A DNA stretch of 64,000 nt from Clusia tigrina (GCA_920105625.2 OV050030.1:238359889-238423888); one strand, 5' to 3'. Shown: positions 49,661 to 63,024, counted from the stretch's first letter. Notes: a model not told the origin generated them from the sequence alone. Numbers and translations are program-made.

Positions 49661-51855
49661 CAGTGTTTGATTTGGGACTAAAGGGTAGCATAGCTTTGAG
49701 CGATAGCTTAAATTGACAAGATGCTCGAGTACTTTATTGTTACAAAATTTCAAGGTTTTATGACGCTCCAGTAAAAAGTTACAAGCATTTGTATGTTGCA
49801 AACTTTGATTGGTGTAGGACGTACCGTATAGAAGTTAGGGCCATTTGAAGTTTTATCAGTGTTTGATTTGGGACTCAAGGGTAGCATAGCTTGGAGCGAT
49901 AGCTTAAATTGACAAGACGCTCGAGTACTTTATTGTTACAAAATTTCAAGGTTTTATGACGCTCCAGTAAAAAGTTACATGCATTTGTATGTTGCAAATT
50001 TTGATAGGTGTAGGACGTACCGTATAGAAGTTAGGGCCATCTGAAGTTTTATCAGTGCTTGATTTGGGACTCATAGCTTTGAGCAATAGCTTAAATTGAC
50101 AAGAGGCTCGGGTACTTTATTGCTACAGAATTTCAAGGTTTTATGACGCTCCAGTAAAAAGTTACAAGCATTTGTATGTTGCAAACTTTGATAGGTGTAG
50201 AACGTACCGTATAGAAGTTTGGGCCATTTGAAGTTTTATCAGTGTTTGATTTGGGACTCAAGGGTAGCATAGCTTTGAGCGAACGCTTAAATTGACAAGA
50301 GGCTCGAGAACTTTATTGTTACAAAATTTCAAGGTTTTATGACGCTCCAGTAAAAATTTTGAAGCATTTGTATGTTGCAAACTTTGATAGCTGTACGACG
50401 TACCGTATAGAAGTTAGGGCCATTTGAAGTTTTTTCAGTGTTTGATTTGGGACTCATGGGTAGCATAGCTTTGAGCGATAGCTTAAATTGACAAGAGGCT
50501 CGAGTACTTTATTGTTACAAAATTTCAAGGTTTTATGACGCTCCAGTAAAAAGTTACAAGCATTTGTATGTTGCAAACTTTGATAGGTGTAGAACGTACC
50601 GTATAGAAGTTAGGGCCATTTGAAGTTGTATCAGTGTTTGATTTGGGACTCAAGGGTAGCATAGCTTTGAGCGAAAGCTTAAATTGACAAGAGGCTCGAG
50701 TACTTTATTGTTACAAAATTTCAAGGTTTTATGACGCTCCAGTAAAAAGTTACAAGCATTTGTTGCAACTTTGATAGGTGTCGCATAGAAGTTAGGGCCA
50801 TTTGAAGTTTTATCAGTGTTTGATTTGGGACTCAAGGGTAGCATAGCTTTGAGCGCTAGCTAAAATTGACAAGAGGCTCGAGTACTTTATTGTTACAAAT
50901 TTCAAGGTTATATGACGCTCCAGTAAAAAGTTACAACCATTTGTGTGTTGCAAACTTTGATAGGTGTAGGACGTACCGTATATAAGTTAGGGCCATTTGA
51001 CGTTTTATCAGTGTTTGATTTGGGACTCAAGGGTAGCATAGCTTTGAGAGAAAGCTTAAATTGACAAGAGGCTCGAGTACTTTATTGTTACAAAATTTCA
51101 AGGTTTTATGACGCTCCAGTAAAAAGTTACAAGCATTTGTATGTTGCAAATTTTGATAGGTGTAGGACGTACCGTATAGAAGTTAGGGCCATCTGAAGTT
51201 TTATCAGTGCTTGATTTGGGACTCATAGCTTTGAGCAATAGCTTAAATTGACAAGAGGCTCGAGTACTTTATTGCTACAGAATTTCAAGGTTTTATGACG
51301 CTCCAGTAAAAAGTTACAAGCATTTGTATGTTGCAAACTTTGATAGGTGTAGAACGTACCGTATAGAAGTTTGGGCCATTTGAAGTTTTATCAGTGTTTG
51401 ATTTGGGACTCAAGGGTAGCATAGCTTTGAGCGAACGCTTAAATTGACAAGAGGCTCGAGTACTTTATTGTTACAAAATTTCAAGGTTTTATGACGCTCC
51501 AGTAAAAATTTTGAAGCATTTGTATGTTGCAAACTTTGATAGCTGTACGACGTACCGTATAGAAGTTAGGGCCATTTGAAGTTTTCTCAGTGTTTGATTT
51601 GGGACTCATGGGTAGCATAGCTTTGAGCGAAAGCTTAAATTGACAAGAGGCTCGAGTACTTTATTGTTAAAAAATTTCAAGTTTTTATGACGCTCCAGTA
51701 AAAAGTTACAAGCATTTGTATGTTGCAAACTTTGATAGGTGTAGGACGTACCGTATAGAAGTTAGGGCCATTTGAAGTTTTATCAGTGTCTGATTTGGGA
51801 CTCAAGGGTAGCATAGCTTTGAGCGATAGCTTAAATTGACAAGAGGCGCGGGTAT

Positions 51856-53400
51856 TTTATTGTTACAAAATTTCAAGGTTTTATGACGCTCCAGTAAAAA
51901 GTTACAAGCATTTGTATGTTGCAAACTTTGATAGGTGTAGGACGTACCGTATAGAAGTTAGGGCCATTTGATGTTTTTTCAGTGTTTGATTTGGGACTCA
52001 CGGGTAGCATAGCTGTGAGCGATAGCTTAAATTGACAAGAGGCTCGAGTACTTTATTGTTACAAAATTTCAAGGTTTTATGACGCTCCAGTAAAAAGTTA
52101 CAAGCATTTGTATGTTGCAAACTTTGATAGGTGTAGAACGTACCGTATAGAAGTTAGGGCCATTTGAAGTTGTATCAGTGTTTGATTTGGGACTCAAGGG
52201 TAGCATAGCTTTGAGCGAAAGCTTAAATTGACAAGAGGCTCGAGTACTTTATTGTTACAAAATTTCAAGGTTTTATGACGCTCCAGTAAAAAGTTACAAG
52301 CATTTGTTGCAACTTTGATAGGTGTCGCATAGAAGTTAGGGCCATTTGAAGTTTTATCAGTGTTTGATTTGGGACTCAAGGGTAGCATAGCTTTGAGCGC
52401 TAGCTAAAATTGACAAGAGGCTCGAGTAGTTTATTGTTACAAAATTTCAAGGTTTTATGACGCTCTAGTAAAAAGTTACAAGCATTTGTATGTTGCAAAC
52501 TTTGATAGGTGTAGGACGTACCGTATAAAAGTTAGGGCCATTAGTAGTTTTATCAGTGTTTGATTTGGGACTCAATGGTAGCATAGCTTTCAGCGATAGC
52601 TTAAATTGACAAGAGGCTCGAGTACTTTATTGTTACAAATTTCAAGGTTATATGACGCTCCAGTAAAAAGTTACAACCATTTGTGTGTTGCAAACTTCGA
52701 TAGGTGTAGGACGTACCGTATATAAGTTAGGGCCATTTGACGTTTTATCAGTGTTTGATTTGGGACTCAAGGGTAGCATAGCTTTGAGCGAAAGCTTAAA
52801 TTGACAAGAGGCTCGAGTACTTTATTGTTAAAAAATTTCAAGTTTTTATGACGCTCCAGTAAAAAGTTACAAGCATTTGTATGTTGCAAACTTTGATAGG
52901 TGTAGGACGTACCGTATAGAAGTTAGGGCCATTTGAAGTTTTATCAGTGTCTGGTTTGGGACTCAAGGGTAGCATAGCTTTGAGCGATAGCTTAAATTGA
53001 CAAGAGGCTCGGGTATTTTATTGTTACAAAATTTCAAGGTTTTATGACGCTCCAGTAAAAAGTTACAAGCATTTGTATGTTGCAAACTTTGATAGGTGTA
53101 GGACGTACCGTATAGAAGTTAGGGCTATTTGAAGTTTTATCAGTGTTTGATTTGGGACTAAAGGGTAGCATAGCTTTGAGCGATAGCTTAAATTGACAAG
53201 ATGCTCGAGTACTTTATTGTTACAAAATTTCAAGGTTTTATGACGCTCCAGTAAAAAGTTACAAGCATTTGTATGTTGCAAACTTTGATAGGTGTAGGAC
53301 GTACCGTATAGAAGTTAGGGCCATTTGAAGTTTTATCAGTGTCTGATTTGGGACTCAAGGGTAGCATAGCTTTGAGCGATAGCTTAAATTGACAAGAGGC
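51856..53400 (+). repeat. Higher-order block, left copy (period 2141)
   Basis: About 1545 bp matching 53997-55541 almost exactly (GAGCGAAAGC/GAGTGAAAGC near 52215/54356 is one difference). The period equals 11 units minus 14 and 1 bp. Markers shared only by this pair include CCATTAGTAGTTTTATC and AACTTCGATAGG. Confidence 0.88.
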
Positions 53401-53869
53401 GCGGGTATTTTATTGTTACAAAATTTCAAGGTTTTATGACGCTCCAGTAAAAAGTTACAAGCATTTGTATGTTGCAAACTTTGATAGGTGTAGGACGTAC
53501 CGTATAGAAGTTAGGGCCATTTGAAGTTTTATCAGTGTCTGGTTTGGGACTCAAGGGTAGCATAGCTTTGAGCGATAGCTTAAATTGACAAGAGGCTCGG
53601 GTATTTTATTGTTACAAAATTTCAAGGTTTTATGACGCTCCAGTAAAAAGTTACAAGCATTTGTATGTTGCAAACTTTGATAGGTGTAGGACGTACCGTA
53701 TAGAAGTTAGGGCTATTTGAAGTTTTATCAGTGTTTGATTTGGGACTAAAGGGTAGCATAGCTTTGAGCGATAGCTTAAATTGACAAGATGCTCGAGTAC
53801 TTTATTGTTACAAAATTTCAAGGTTTTATGACGCTCCAGTAAAAAGTTACAAGCATTTGTATGTTGCAA
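53063..53869 (+). repeat. 588-bp three-unit duplication
   Basis: The series GGGCTATTTG / GGGACTAAAGGG unit, GACAAGATGCTCG and CTCGGGTATTTT repeats after 588 bp, exactly three units (starts at 53063 and 53651). This is what makes the 2141-bp block longer than the 1740-bp one. Confidence 0.8.
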
Positions 53870-53996
53870 ACTTTGATAGGTGTAGGACGTACCGTATAGA
53901 AGTTAGGGCCATTTGAAGTTTTATCAGTGTCTGATTTGGGACTCAAGGGTAGCATAGCTTTGAGCGATAGCTTAAATTGACAAGAGGCTCGAGTAC

Positions 53997-55541
53997 TTTA
54001 TTGTTACAAAATTTCAAGGTTTTATGACGCTCCAGTAAAAAGTTACAAGCATTTGTATGTTGCAAACTTTGATAGGTGTAGGACGTACCGTATAGAAGTT
54101 AGGGCCATTTGATGTTTTTTCAGTGTTTGATTTGGGACTCACGGGTAGCATAGCTGTGAGCGATAGCTTAAATTGACAAGAGGCTCGAGTACTTTATTGT
54201 TACAAAATTTCAAGGTTTTATGACGCTCCAGTAAAAAGTTACAAGCATTTGTATGTTGCAAACTTTGATAGGTGTAGAACGTACCGTATAGAAGTTAGGG
54301 CCATTTGAAGTTGTATCAGTGTTTGATTTGGGACTCAAGGGTAGCATAGCTTTGAGTGAAAGCTTAAATTGACAAGAGGCTCGAGTACTTTATTGTTACA
54401 AAATTTCAAGGTTTTATGACGCTCCAGTAAAAAGTTACAAGCATTTGTTGCAACTTTGATAGGTGTCGCATAGAAGTTAGGGCCATTTGAAGTTTTATCA
54501 GTGTTTGATTTGGGACTCAAGGGTAGCATAGCTTTGAGCGCTAGCTAAAATTGACAAGAGGCTCGAGTAGTTTATTGTTACAAAATTTCAAGGTTTTATG
54601 ACGCTCTAGTAAAAAGTTACAAGCATTTGTATGTTGCAAACTTTGATAGGTGTAGGACGTACCGTATAAAAGTTAGGGCCATTAGTAGTTTTATCAGTGT
54701 TTGATTTGGGACTCAATGGTAGCATAGCTTTCAGCGATAGCTTAAATTGACAAGAGGCTCGAGTACTTTATTGTTACAAATTTCAAGGTTATATGACGCT
54801 CCAGTAAAAAGTTACAACCATTTGTGTGTTGCAAACTTCGATAGGTGTAGGACGTACCGTATATAAGTTAGGGCCATTTGACGTTTTATCAGTGTTTGAT
54901 TTGGGACTCAAGGGTAGCATAGCTTTGAGCGAAAGCTTAAATTGACAAGAGGCTCGAGTACTTTATTGTTAAAAAATTTCAAGTTTTTATGACGCTCCAG
55001 TAAAAAGTTACAAGCATTTGTATGTTGCAAACTTTGATAGGTGTAGGACGTACCGTATAGAAGTTAGGGCCATTTGAAGTTTTATCAGTGTCTGGTTTGG
55101 GACTCAAGGGTAGCATAGCTTTGAGCGATAGCTTAAATTGACAAGAGGCTCGGGTATTTTATTGTTACAAAATTTCAAGGTTTTATGACGCTCCAGTAAA
55201 AAGTTACAAGCATTTGTATGTTGCAAACTTTGATAGGTGTAGGACGTACCGTATAGAAGTTAGGGCTATTTGAAGTTTTATCAGTGTTTGATTTGGGACT
55301 AAAGGGTAGCATAGCTTTGAGCGATAGCTTAAATTGACAAGATGCTCGAGTACTTTATTGTTACAAAATTTCAAGGTTTTATGACGCTCCAGTAAAAAGT
55401 TACAAGCATTTGTATGTTGCAAACTTTGATAGGTGTAGGACGTACCGTATAGAAGTTAGGGCCATTTGAAGTTTTATCAGTGTCTGATTTGGGACTCAAG
55501 GGTAGCATAGCTTTGAGCGATAGCTTAAATTGACAAGAGGC
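53997..55541 (+). repeat. Higher-order block, right copy (period 2141)
   Basis: Second copy of 51856-53400. Part of it (54279-55430) also matches 56019-57170 at offset 1740, giving three tiers of the same series of units. Confidence 0.88.
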
Positions 55542-56018
55542 TCGAGTACTTTATTGTTACAAAATTTCAAGGTTTTATGACGCTCCAGTAAAAAGTTACA
55601 AGCATTTGTATGTTGCAAATTTTGATAGGTGTAGGACGTACCGTATAGAAGTTAGGGCCATCTGAAGTTTTATCAGTGCTTGATTTGGGACTCATAGCTT
55701 TGAGCAATAGCTTAAATTGACAAGAGGCTCGAGTACTTTATTGCTACAGAATTTCAAGGTTTTATGACGCTCCAGTAAAAAGTTACAAGCATTTGTATGT
55801 TGCAAACTTTGATAGGTGTAGAACGTACCGTATAGAAGTTTGGGCCATTTGAAGTTTTATCAGTGTTTGATTTGGGACTCAAGGGTAGCATAGCTTTGAG
55901 CGAACGCTTAAATTGACAAGAGGCTCGAGTACTTTATTGTTACAAAATTTCAAGGTTTTATGACGCTCCAGTAAAAATTTTGAAGCATTTGTATGTTGCA
56001 AACTTTGATAGCTGTACG

Positions 56019-57170
56019 ACGTACCGTATAGAAGTTAGGGCCATTTGAAGTTGTATCAGTGTTTGATTTGGGACTCAAGGGTAGCATAGCTTTGAGCGAA
56101 AGCTTAAATTGACAAGAGGCTCGAGTACTTTATTGTTACAAAATTTCAAGGTTTTATGACGCTCCAGTAAAAAGTTACAAGCATTTGTTGCAACTTTGAT
56201 AGGTGTCGCATAGAAGTTAGGGCCATTTGAAGTTTTATCAGTGTTTGATTTGGGACTCAAGGGTAGCATAGCTTTGAGCGCTAGCTAAAATTGACAAGAG
56301 GCTCGAGTAGTTTATTGTTACAAAATTTCAAGGTTTTATGACGCTCTAGTAAAAAGTTACAAGCATTTGTATGTTGCAAACTTTGATAGGTGTAGGACGT
56401 ACCGTATAAAAGTTAGGGCCATTTGTAGTTTTATCAGTGTTTGATTTGGGACTCAATGGTAGCATAGCTTTCAGCGATAGCTTAAATTGACAAGAGGCTC
56501 GAGTACTTTATTGTTACAAATTTCAAGGTTATATGACGCTCCAGTAAAAAGTTACAACCATTTGTGTGTTGCAAACTTTGATAGGTGTAGGACGTACCGT
56601 ATATAAGTTAGGGCCATTTGACGTTTTATCAGTGTTTGATTTGGGACTCAAGGGCAGCATAGCTTTGAGCGAAAGCTTAAATTGACAAGAGGCTCGAGTA
56701 CTTTATTGTTAAAAAATTTCAAGTTTTTATGACGCTCCAGTAAAAAGTTACAAGCATTTGTATGTTGCAAACTTTGATAGGTGTAGGACGTACCGTATAG
56801 AAGTTAGGGCCATTTGAAGTTTTATCAGTGTCTGATTTGGGACTCAAGGGTAGCATAGCTTTGAGCGATAGCTTAAATTGACAAGAGGCTCGGGTATTTT
56901 ATTGTTACAAAATTTCAAGGTTTTATGACGCTCCAGTAAAAAGTTACAAGCATTTGTATGTTGCAAACTTTGATAGGTGTAGGACGTACCGTATAGAAGT
57001 TAGGGCTATTTGAAGTTTTATCAGTGTTTGATTTGGGACTAAAGGGTAGCATAGCTTTGAGCGATAGCTTAAATTGACAAGATGCTCGAGTACTTTATTG
57101 TTACAAAATTTCAAGGTTTTATGACGCTCCAGTAAAAAGTTACAAGCATTTGTATGTTGCAAACTTTGAT
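56019..57170 (+). repeat. Higher-order block, third copy (period 1740)
   Basis: Matches 54279-55430 with about five substitutions (including CCATTTGTAG for CCATTAGTAG, AACTTTGAT for AACTTCGAT, AAGGGCAGC for AAGGGTAGC). The period equals nine units minus 14, 9 and 1 bp. Confidence 0.86.
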
Positions 57171-57402
57171 TGGTGTAGGACGTACCGTATAGAAGTTAGG
57201 GCCATTTGAAGTTTTATCAGTGTTTGATTTGGGACTCAAGGGTAGCATAGCTTGGAGCGATAGCTTAAATTGACAAGACGCTCGAGTATTTTATTGTTAC
57301 AAAATTTCAAGGTTTTATGACGCTCCAGTAAAAAGTTACAAGCATTTGTATGTTGCAAATTTTGATAGGTGTAGGACGTACCGTATAGAAGTTAGGGCCA
57401 TC

Positions 57403-58339
57403 TGAAGTTTTATCAGTGTTTGATTTGGGACTCAAGGGTAGCATAGCTTTGAGCGAACGCTTAAATTGACAAGAGGCTCGAGTACTTTATTGTTACAAAA
57501 TTTCAAGGTTTTATGACGCTCCAGTAAAAATTTTGAAGCATTTGTATGTTGCAAACTTTGATAGCTGTACGACGTACCGTATAGAAGTTAGGGCCATTTG
57601 AAGTTTTTTCAGTGTTTGATTTGGGACTCATGGGTAGCATAGCTTTGAGCGATAGCTTAAATTGACAAGAGGCTCGAGTACTTTATTGTTACAAAATTTC
57701 AAGGTTTTATGACGCTCCCGTAAAAATTTACAAGCATTTGTATGTTGCAAACTTTGATAGGTGTAGGACCAACCTTATAGAAGTTAGGGCCATTTGAAGT
57801 TTTATCAGTGTTTGATTTGAGACTCAAGGGTAGTATAGCTTTGAGCGATAGCTTAAATTGATAAGAGACTCGAGTACTTTATTGTTACAAAATTTCAAGG
57901 TGCTATGACGCTCCAGTAAAAAGTTACAAGCATTTGTATGTTGCAAACTTTGATAGGTGTAGGACGTACCATACAGAAGTTAGGGCCATTTGAAGTTTTA
58001 TCAGTGTTTGATGTGGGACTCAAGGGTAGCATAGCTTTGAGCGATAGCTTAAATAGACAAGAGGCTCGAATACTTTATTGTTACAAAATTTCAAGGTTTT
58101 ATGACGCTCCAGTAAAAAGGTACAAGCATTTGTATGTTACAAACTTTGATAGGTGTGGGACGTACCGTATAGAAGTTAGTGCCATTTGAAGTTTTATCAG
58201 TGTTTGATTTGGGACTCAAGAGTAGCATAGCTTTGAGCGATAACTTAAATTGACAAGAGGCTCGAGTACTTTATTGTTACAAAATTTCAAGGCTTTATGA
58301 CGCTCCAGTAAAAAGTTACAAGCATTTGTATGTTGCAAA
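57403..58339 (+). repeat. GGACCAACC block, first copy (offset 1167)
   Basis: About 937 bp matching 58570-59506. The offset equals six units minus one 9-bp deletion. Differences include ACCATACAGAAG/ACCTTATAGAAG and AGACAAGAGG/AGACACGAGG. Confidence 0.86.
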
Positions 58340-58569
58340 TTTTGATAGGTGTAGGACGTACCATATAGAAGTTAGGGCCATCTGAAGTTTTATCAGTGCT
58401 TGATTTGGGACTCATAGCTTTGAGCAATAGCTTAAATTGACAAGAGGCTCGAGTACTTTATTGCTACAGAATTTCAAGGTTTTATGACGCTCCAGTAAAA
58501 AGTTACAAGCATTTGTATGTTGCAAACTTTGATAGGTGTAGAACGTACCGTATAGAAGTTTGGGCCATT

Positions 58570-59506
58570 TGAAGTTTTATCAGTGTTTGATTTGGGACTC
58601 AAGGGTAGCATAGCTTTGAGCGAACGCTTAAATTGACAAGAGGCTCGAGTACTTTATTGTTACAAAATTTCAAGGTTTTATGACGCTCCAGTAAAAATTT
58701 TGAAGCATTTGTATGTTGCAAACTTTGATAGCTGTACGACGTACCGTATAGAAGTTAGGGCCATTTGAAGTTTTTTCAGTGTTTGATTTGGGACTCATGG
58801 GTAGCATAGCTTTGAGCGATAGCTTAAATTGACAAGAGGCTCGAGTACTTTATTGTTACAAAATTTCAAGGTTTTATGACGCTCCCGTAAAAATTTACAA
58901 GCATTTGTATGTTGCAAACTTTGATAGGTGTAGGACCAACCTTATAGAAGTTAGGGCCATTTGAAGTTTTATCAGTGTTTGATTTGAGACTCAAGGGTAG
59001 TATAGCTTTGAGCGATAGCTTAAATTGATAAGAGACTCGAGTACTTTATTGTTACAAAATTTCAAGGTGCTATGACGCTCCAGTAAAAAGTTACAAGCAT
59101 TTGTATGTTGCAAACTTTGATAGGTGTAGGACGTACCTTATAGAAGTTAGGGCCATTTGAAGTTTTATCAGTGTTTGATGTGGGACTCAAGGGTAGCATA
59201 GCTTTGAGCGATAGCTTAAATAGACACGAGGCTCGAATACTTTATTGTTACAAAATTTCAAGGTTTTATGACGCTCCAGTAAAAAGGTACAAGCATTTGT
59301 ATGTTACAAACTTTGATAGGTGTGGGACGTACCGTATAGAAGTTAGTGCCATTTGAAGTTTTATCAGTGTTTGATTTGGGACTCAAGAGTAGCATAGCTT
59401 TGAGCGATAACTTAAATTGACAAGAGGCTCGAGTACTTTATTGTTACAAAATTTCAAGGCTTTATGACGCTCCAGTAAAAAGTTACAAGCATTTGTATGT
59501 TGCAAA
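58570..59506 (+). repeat. GGACCAACC block, second copy
   Basis: Second copy. Its GGACCAACC marker lies at 58936, and the following GTTTGATGTGGGACTC unit starts its readable frame at 59171. Confidence 0.86.
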
Positions 59507-59519
59507 CTTTGATAGGTGT

Positions 59520-59935
59520 AGGACGTACTGTATAGAAGCTAGGGCCATTTGAAGTTTTATCAGTGTTTGATTTGGGACTCAAGGGTAGCATAGCTTTGAG
59601 CGATAGCTTAAATTGATAAGAGGCTCGAGTACTTTATTGTTACAAAATTTCAAGGTTTTATGACGCTACAGTAAAAAGTTACAAGCATTTGTATGTTGCA
59701 AATTTTGATAGGTGTAGGACGTACCGTATAGAAGTTAGGGCCATTTGAAGTTTTATCAGTGATTGATTTGGGACTCAAGGGTAGCATAGCTTTGAGCAAT
59801 AGATTAAATTGACAAAAGGCTCGTGTACTTTATTGTTACAAAATTTCAAGGTTTTATGACGCTCCAGTAAAAAGTTACAAGCATTTGTATGTTGCAAACT
59901 TTGATAGGTGTAGGACATATCGTATATAAGTTGGG
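59520..59935 (+). repeat. Segment shared with 15.5 kb and 19.4 kb
   Basis: The order GTACTGTATAGAAGC, GACGCTACAGTAAAA, CAGTGATTGATTTGGG, GAGCAATAGATTAAATTG, GACAAAAGGCTCG, GACATATCGTATATAAG also occurs at about 15535-15950 (offset 43985) and at about 19433-19848. It is not found in this form in between. Confidence 0.8.
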
Positions 59936-59952
59936 GCCATTGGAAGTTTTAT

Positions 59953-60141
59953 CAGTGTTTGATTTGGGACTCAAGGGTAGTATAGCTTTGAGCAATAGCT
60001 TAAATTGATAAGAGGCTCGAGTACTTACAAAATTTCAAGGTGTTATGACGCTCCAGTAAAAAGTTACAAGCATTTGAATGTTGCAAACTTTGATAGATGA
60101 AGGACCTGTCGCATAGAAGTTAGGGCCATTTGAAGTTTTAT
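59953..60141 (+). repeat. 189-bp unit with 7-bp deletion
   Basis: Reads GAGTACTTACAAAATTTC in place of GTACTTTATTGTTACAAAA, a 7-bp loss between two TT pairs. I saw it only here. The unit also has GATAGATGAAGGACCTGTCGC, an intermediate form of the TTGCAAC/CCTGTCGC lineage. Confidence 0.85.
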
Positions 60142-62087
60142 CAGTGTTTGATTTGGGACTCAAGGGTAGCATAGCTTTGAGCGCTAGCTAAAATTGACAA
60201 GATGCTCGAGTACTTTATTGTTACAAAATTTCAAGGTTTTATGACGCTCCAGTAAAAAGTTACCAGCATTTGTATGTTGCAAACTTTGATAGCTGTAGGA
60301 CGTACCGTATAGAAGTTAGGGCCATTTGTAGTTTTATCAGTGTTTGATTTGGGACTCAATGGTAGCATAGCTTTCAGCGATAGCTTAAATTGACAAGAGG
60401 CTCGAGTACTTTATTGTTACAAATTTCAAGGTTATATGACGCTCCAGTAAAAAGTTACAACCATTTGTGTGTTGCAAACTTTGATAGGTGTAGGACGTAC
60501 CGTATATAAGTTAGGGCCATTTGACGTTTTATCAGTGTTTGATTTGGGACTCAAGGGTAGCATAGCTTTGAGCGAAAGCTTAAATTGACAAGAGGCTCGA
60601 GTACTTTATAGTTAAAAAATTTCAAGTTTTTATGACGCTCCAGTAAAAAGTTACAAGCATTTGTATGTTACAAACTTTGATAGGTGTAGGACGTACCGTA
60701 TAGAAGTTAGGGCCATTTGAAGTTTTATCAGTGTCTGATTTGGGACTCAAGGGTAGCATAGCTTTGAGCGATAGCTTAAATTGACAAGAGGCTCGGGTAT
60801 TTTATTGTTACAAAATTTCAAGGTTTTATGACGCTCCAGTAAAAATTTACAAGCATTTGTATGTTGCAAACTTTGATAGGTGTAGGACGTACCGTATAGA
60901 AGTTAGGGCTATTTGAAGTTTTATCAGTGTTTGATTTGGGACTAAAGGGTAGCATAGCTTTGAGCGATAGCTTAAATTGACAAGATGCTCGAGTACTTTA
61001 TTGTTACAAAATTTCAAGGTTTTATGACGCTCCAGTAAAAAGTTACCAGCATTTGTATGTTGCAAACTTTGATAGCTGTAGGACGTACCGTATAGAAGTT
61101 AGAGCCATTTGATGTTTTTTCAGTGTTTGATTTGGGACTCACGGGTAGCATAGCTGTGAGCGATAGCTTAAATTGACAAGAGGCTCGAGTACTTTATTGT
61201 TACAAAATTTCAAGGTTTTATGACGCTCCAGTAAAAAGTTACAAGCATTTGTATGTTGCAAACTTTGATAGGTGTAGAACGTACCGTATAGAAGTTAGGG
61301 CCATTTGAAGTTGTATCAGTGTTTGATTTGGGACTCAAGGGTAGCATAGCTTTGAGCGAAAGCTTAAATTGACAAGAGGCTCGAGTACTTTATTGTTACA
61401 AAATTTCAAGGTTTTATGACGCTCCAGTAAAAAGTTACAAGCATTTGAATGTTGCAACTTTGATAGGTGTAGGACCTGTCGCATAGAAGTTAGGGCCATT
61501 TGAAGTTTTATCAGTGTTTGATTTGGGACTCAAGGGTAGCATAGCTTTGAGCGCTAGCTAAAATTGACAAGAGGCTCGAGTAGTTTATTGTTACAAAATT
61601 TCAAGGTTTTATGACGCTCTAGTAAAAAGTTACAAGCATTTGTATGTTGCAAACTTTGATAGGTGTAGGACGTACCGTATAAAAGTTAGGGCCATTTGTA
61701 GTTTTCTCAGTGTTTGATTTGGGACTCAATGGTAGCATAGCTTTCAGCGATAGCTTAAATTGACAAGAGGCTCGAGTACTTTATTGTTACAAATTTCAAG
61801 GTTATATGACGCTCCAGTAAAAAGTTACAACCATTTGTGTGTTGCAAACTTTGATAGGTGTAGGACGTACCGTATATAAGTTAGGGCCATTTGACGTTTT
61901 ATCAGTGTTTGATTTGGGACTCAAGGGTAGCATAGCTTTGAGCGAAAGCTTAAATTGACAAGAGGCTCGAATACTTTATTGTTAAAAAATTTCAAGTTTT
62001 TATGACGCTCCAGTAAAAAGTTACAAGCATTTGTATGTTGCAAACTTTGATAGGTGTAGAACGTACCGTATAGAAGTTTGGGCCATT

Positions 62088-63024
62088 TGAAGTTTTATCA
62101 GTGTTTGATTTGGGACTCAAGGGTAGCATAGCTTTGAGCGAACGCTTAAATTGACAAGAGGCTCGAGTACTTTATTGTTACAAAATTTCAAGGTTTTATG
62201 ACGCTCCAGTAAAAATTTTGAAGCATTTGTATGTTGCAAACTTTGATAGCTGTACGACGTACCGTATAGAAGTTAGGGCCATTTGAAGTTTTTTCAGTGT
62301 TTGATTTGGGACTCATGGGTAGCATAGCTTTGAGCGATAGCTTAAATTGACAAGAGGCTCGAGTACTTTATTGTTACAAAATTTCAAGGTTTTATGACGC
62401 TCCCGTAAAAATTTACAAGCATTTGTATGTTGCAAACTTTGATAGGTGTAGGACCAACCTTATAGAAGTTAGGGCCATTTGAAGTTTTATCAGTGTTTGA
62501 TTTGAGACTCAAGGGTAGTATAGCTTTGAGCGATAGCTTAAATTGATAAGAGACTCGAGTACTTTATTGTTACAAAATTTCAAGGTGCTATGACGCTCCA
62601 GTAAACAGTTACAAGCATTTGTATGTTGCAAACTTTGATAGGTGTAGGACGTACCATATAGAAGTTAGGGCCATTTGAAGTTTTATCAGTGTTTGATGTG
62701 GGGCTCAAGGGTAGCATAGCTTTGAGCGATAGCTTAAATAGACACGAGGCTCGAATACTTTATTGTTACAAAATTTCAAGGTTTTATGACGCTCCAGTAA
62801 AAAGGTACAAGCATTTGTATGTTACAAACTTTGATAGGTGTGGGACGTACCGTATAGAAGTTAGTGCCATTTGAAGTTTTATCAGTGTTTGATTTGGGAC
62901 TCAAGGGTAGCATAGCTTTGAGCGATAACTTAAATTGACAAGAGGCTCGAGTACTTTATTGTTACAAAATTTCAAGGCTTTATGACGCTCCAGTAAAAAG
63001 TTACAAGCATTTGTATGTTGCAAA
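62088..63024 (+). repeat. GGACCAACC block, third copy (offset 3518)
   Basis: Third copy, 3518 bp after the second, with the marker at 62454. Private changes include GTAAACAGTTAC and GATGTGGGGCTC. Edges are taken from the offset and are approximate. Confidence 0.82.

Larger units (their letters stand above)
45841..57400 (+). repeat. Region E: compact higher-order repeats with 182-bp units
   Basis: A fixed series of unit types recurs: GAGCGCTAGCTAAAATTG, CAATGGTAGC with TTTCAGCG, TTACAAATTTC with CCATTTGTGTGTTGC and TTTGACG, GAGCGAAAGC with TTAAAAAATTTC, GTGTCTGATT, then a 182-bp or related short unit. Periods of 768, 1146, 1914, 2141 and 1740 bp all reconcile with whole units minus known deletions of 14, 9 and 1 bp. 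This is the most regular part of the window. Confidence 0.8.

Noticed and set aside
57938..58189. 83-codon plus-strand frame starting at ATG
   Set aside because: It joins the usual 61-codon frame to part of the previous unit because CATACAGAAG replaces CATATAGAAG, removing a stop. Single occurrence with no further support.
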